Source of the DNA: Verrucomicrobiales bacterium
Lineage (GTDB): Bacteria > Verrucomicrobiota > Verrucomicrobiia > Limisphaerales > J093
Length of the DNA: 64,000 nucleotides
Reading direction: 5' to 3'
Assembly: GCA_015075445.1 (NCBI GenBank)
Contig: JABTUJ010000012.1
Span: 1 to 64,000, forward strand
The notes under the pieces were generated by a model. The model did not search any database. It saw only the letters and a program-made list of their open reading frames with translations, and had not been told where the DNA came from. Each line of letters starts with the position of its first letter. Within the stretch, counting starts at the first letter, position 1. The position numbers and the translations under genes are program-made. Positions 62,170 through 64,000 of this stretch are shown here, piece by piece.

Positions 62170-64000
62170 ATGAACACGAAAGCAGCGCGAATGACGCGAC
62201 ACCGCTTCCGACCAGCCCCCATGCTGGCCGCTCTCGCCCTCGTCACTGTTGCCGGCACCCACGCCGGCACCCACGTGTGGAGCGGGGCCATCAACGATCA
62301 ATGGAACCTGCCCGGCAACTGGTCCTCGGGCGGCGCGCCCTCCGCCAACGAAGCGGCCCCGGTCATCCTGATCTTCCCCTCGGACCCCGAGACCCGCTCG
62401 GCAACGCGGAACAACATCCCTGGCCTGACGGTGGACCGGCTGAGCATCCAGCGGGGCGGCTACCAGTTCAGCGCGAGCGGCAGCGTGCTGCGGTTGCGCG
62501 GCACCGGCGCGAAGATCGCCACCGTCAGCAGTCAGGTGGCCGCCACCACCACGTTCACGCCGAGTTTCAGCCTCTATCTGCTCGACGCGGCCGGGTTTGA
62601 CATCGGCGTCCAGCACACGGTGGTGGTGCAGGGCCGCATCAGCGGTCCCGGCGCCCTGGTGAAGACCGGTGCCGGCTTCCTCGAACTGGCAGGCACCGCG
62701 GCAAACGCTTATCTGGGTCTCACCCGCGTCGAGGCCGGCCAACTCCGGCTGAACAAGCCGGCGGGCACCCTGGCGGTGCCGGGCGATCTTCACATCGGAC
62801 TCGGAACGGCCGCGAACGAGGATGTGGTCCGCCTGCTGGCCTCCGACCAGTTGAACACCGCCCGGAAGGTGGTGGTCGGCGCCTCGGGCTGGCTGGACCT
62901 GAACCACCGAAACCAGGCGATCACCGGTCTGGAATTGAATGGCGGCCGCGTCTCGACCGGCACCGGCACGCTGACGCTGCTGGGCGATGTGGTCACCACC
63001 GCATCCAGTCGCACGGCGATGATCCAGGGGAAGCTGTCTCTCGGCGGCCAGACCCGGAAGTTCATCACTGCCCTGGGCACGGCGGGCGGCACAGATCTGC
63101 GGGTCACCGCGCAACTCAGCAGCGGCGGCCTCTTCCCCGGCTTGCGCAAGGAAGGTCCGGGCCGGCTTGAATTGGGCGGGAACAACACCTACGGCGGCAC
63201 CACCACCATCGCCGAGGGCTGGGTTTCGGTGACGACCAACACCGGGCTGGGTGAGGCGAACGGCGCCTCGCTCCTGCCGAGCGGCACAGTCGTCCACAGC
63301 GGCGCCACGCTGTCACTGGTGGGCGTAAGCATCGGCGACGAAGACCTGGTGCTGAGCGGATCCGGCGTGCAGGGCACCGGCGCCCTCGTCGCTCAGTCCG
63401 TTCCGCAGTATGCCGGTCGGGTGGCGCTGCAGTCGGATGCGGTCATCCGTGTGGGCAACCTGCCCGCCAACACCAGCACCCTCACACGCCGCGTGTCCGG
63501 GGCGGGCGAACTCATTAAGACCGGCCCGGGTGCCCTCCGTCTGGCCGGCGCCGAGCCCAACACGTTCACCGGGGGTGCGGAAATCCGCGAGGGCAGCCTC
63601 GTGCTCGCCAAGCCCGCTGGCGTGGTGGCCGCGTCGGGCCCGGTCGTCATCGGCGATGGCCTCGGCGGCCTGGCGGCCGACGCATTGTGGCTCGAGACCG
63701 CGGGGCAACTGCCCGGCAACGCAGCCGTGCACCTGAACAGCTCGGGCCTGCTAACCATTCCGTCCGGCCGCAGCGAAGTCATCGGCCCCTTGAGCGGCGA
63801 CGGGCGCCTGGTGCTGGAAGGGCGGCTGTCGCTCAACGTGCCCGCGGGGCAGGGGGTGTTCAATGGCCAGACCGCGGGTGGTGGCGAACTGCGGAAGAGC
63901 GGCACGGGCACGCTCGTTCTGGGTGGCAGCCTCCAGCACGACCGCACACGGATCACCGGCGGACGTGTGCTGGTGGATTCGCCCGTCAACAACAGCCGCT
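62170..64000 (+). CDS. Secreted autotransporter-associated beta-strand repeat protein (3' end beyond the window)
   Basis: About 610 residues visible from the ATG at 62170 (62191 is also possible). A signal peptide (PMLAALALVTVAGTHA) is followed by the usual opening HVWSGAINDQWNLPGNWSSGGAPSANEA and then repeated beta-helix turns of the PATR type: GPGALVKTGAGFLELAGT, GPGRLELGGNNTYGGTTTIAEG, GELIKTGPGALRLAGAEPNTFTGGAEIREGSLVLAKPAG, GELRKSGTGTLVLGGS. These form a long right-handed helix on the cell surface. No stop is reached; a C-terminal sorting module would be expected past the edge. It is divergent from the sigma operon (120 bases between starts). Confidence 0.88.
   Translation, partial: MNTKAARMTRHRFRPAPMLAALALVTVAGTHAGTHVWSGAINDQWNLPGNWSSGGAPSANEAAPVILIFPSDPETRSATRNNIPGLTVDRLSIQRGGYQFSASGSVLRLRGTGAKIATVSSQVAATTTFTPSFSLYLLDAAGFDIGVQHTVVVQGRISGPGALVKTGAGFLELAGTAANAYLGLTRVEAGQLRLNKPAGTLAVPGDLHIGLGTAANEDVVRLLASDQLNTARKVVVGASGWLDLNHRNQAITGLELNGGRVSTGTGTLTLLGDVVTTASSRTAMIQGKLSLGGQTRKFITALGTAGGTDLRVTAQLSSGGLFPGLRKEGPGRLELGGNNTYGGTTTIAEGWVSVTTNTGLGEANGASLLPSGTVVHSGATLSLVGVSIGDEDLVLSGSGVQGTGALVAQSVPQYAGRVALQSDAVIRVGNLPANTSTLTRRVSGAGELIKTGPGALRLAGAEPNTFTGGAEIREGSLVLAKPAGVVAASGPVVIGDGLGGLAADALWLETAGQLPGNAAVHLNSSGLLTIPSGRSEVIGPLSGDGRLVLEGRLSLNVPAGQGVFNGQTAGGGELRKSGTGTLVLGGSLQHDRTRITGGRVLVDSPVNNSR

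Overview
The window looks like chromosomal DNA of a high-GC member of Verrucomicrobiota, most likely the Limisphaerales/Pedosphaeraceae group (inference from gene content, not a database match). The signs are DUF1080 and ThuA-domain secreted proteins, autotransporter-type beta-strand repeats, pseudopilins with a SFADGH-like C-terminus, Ser/Thr kinases paired with ECF sigma factors, secreted proteins ending in a LQFA...GPW...FFRV module, a VIT/VWA protein with dockerin-like partners, and many short dispersed repeats. No phage, IS transposase, CRISPR array or rRNA operon is visible. One tRNA-Ala(CGC) is present.

1-6.7 kb: a frameshift-shattered lectin/Ig/LamG protein gene running off the left edge, a secreted coiled-coil protein with a good terminator, a sigma54-type response regulator whose 3' end carries two long poly-C tracts, and a class III aminotransferase/queE pair. 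6.7-14.5 kb: a five-gene respiratory operon of the type II DMSO reductase family: a di-haem-type cytochrome c/ethylbenzene-dehydrogenase-gamma fusion, a Tat-exported molybdenum catalytic subunit resembling NxrA/PcrA, a 97-aa conserved small protein, an iron-sulphur beta subunit and a TorD-like chaperone. Together these should form a periplasmic molybdoenzyme that exchanges electrons with a cytochrome. 14.5-23.1 kb: a DNRLRE-type gene with an in-frame stop, then a 2450-residue secreted RHS protein with adhesin-like modules on both sides of the RHS barrel.

23.1-37.9 kb is a decayed accessory region. At least five broken copies of one pseudopilin family surround one intact copy. Mixed in are an intact UPF0175/PIN toxin-antitoxin pair, the remains of two RelE/ParE modules, two overlapping small conserved genes, a 56-aa/nucleotidyltransferase pair, and a signalling block (ECF sigma, a 1244-aa TPR kinase, two paralogous secreted beta-propeller proteins). 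A truncated sigma gene is spliced to an LVIVD-like repeat.

37.9-58.2 kb is mostly housekeeping and catabolic: a DJ-1 protein, the tRNA, a glutaredoxin-like protein, a GH2/glutaminase-like fusion, a TlpA-type thioredoxin, ribH-ribBA, pabB-pabC, yhbY, a ferredoxin-NADP reductase, a peroxiredoxin-like protein, a polyprenol-phosphate sugar transferase, an SGNH hydrolase, an SDR, and DUF1080/ThuA proteins. Dispersed palindromic repeats lie between these genes; in two cases a repeat provides the stop codon of the adjacent gene, and in a third it appears to have removed one. 58.3-64 kb: an operon of ECF sigma, a membrane dockerin protein, a cohesin-like secreted protein and a VIT/VWA lipoprotein, then a large autotransporter-repeat protein leaving the right edge.
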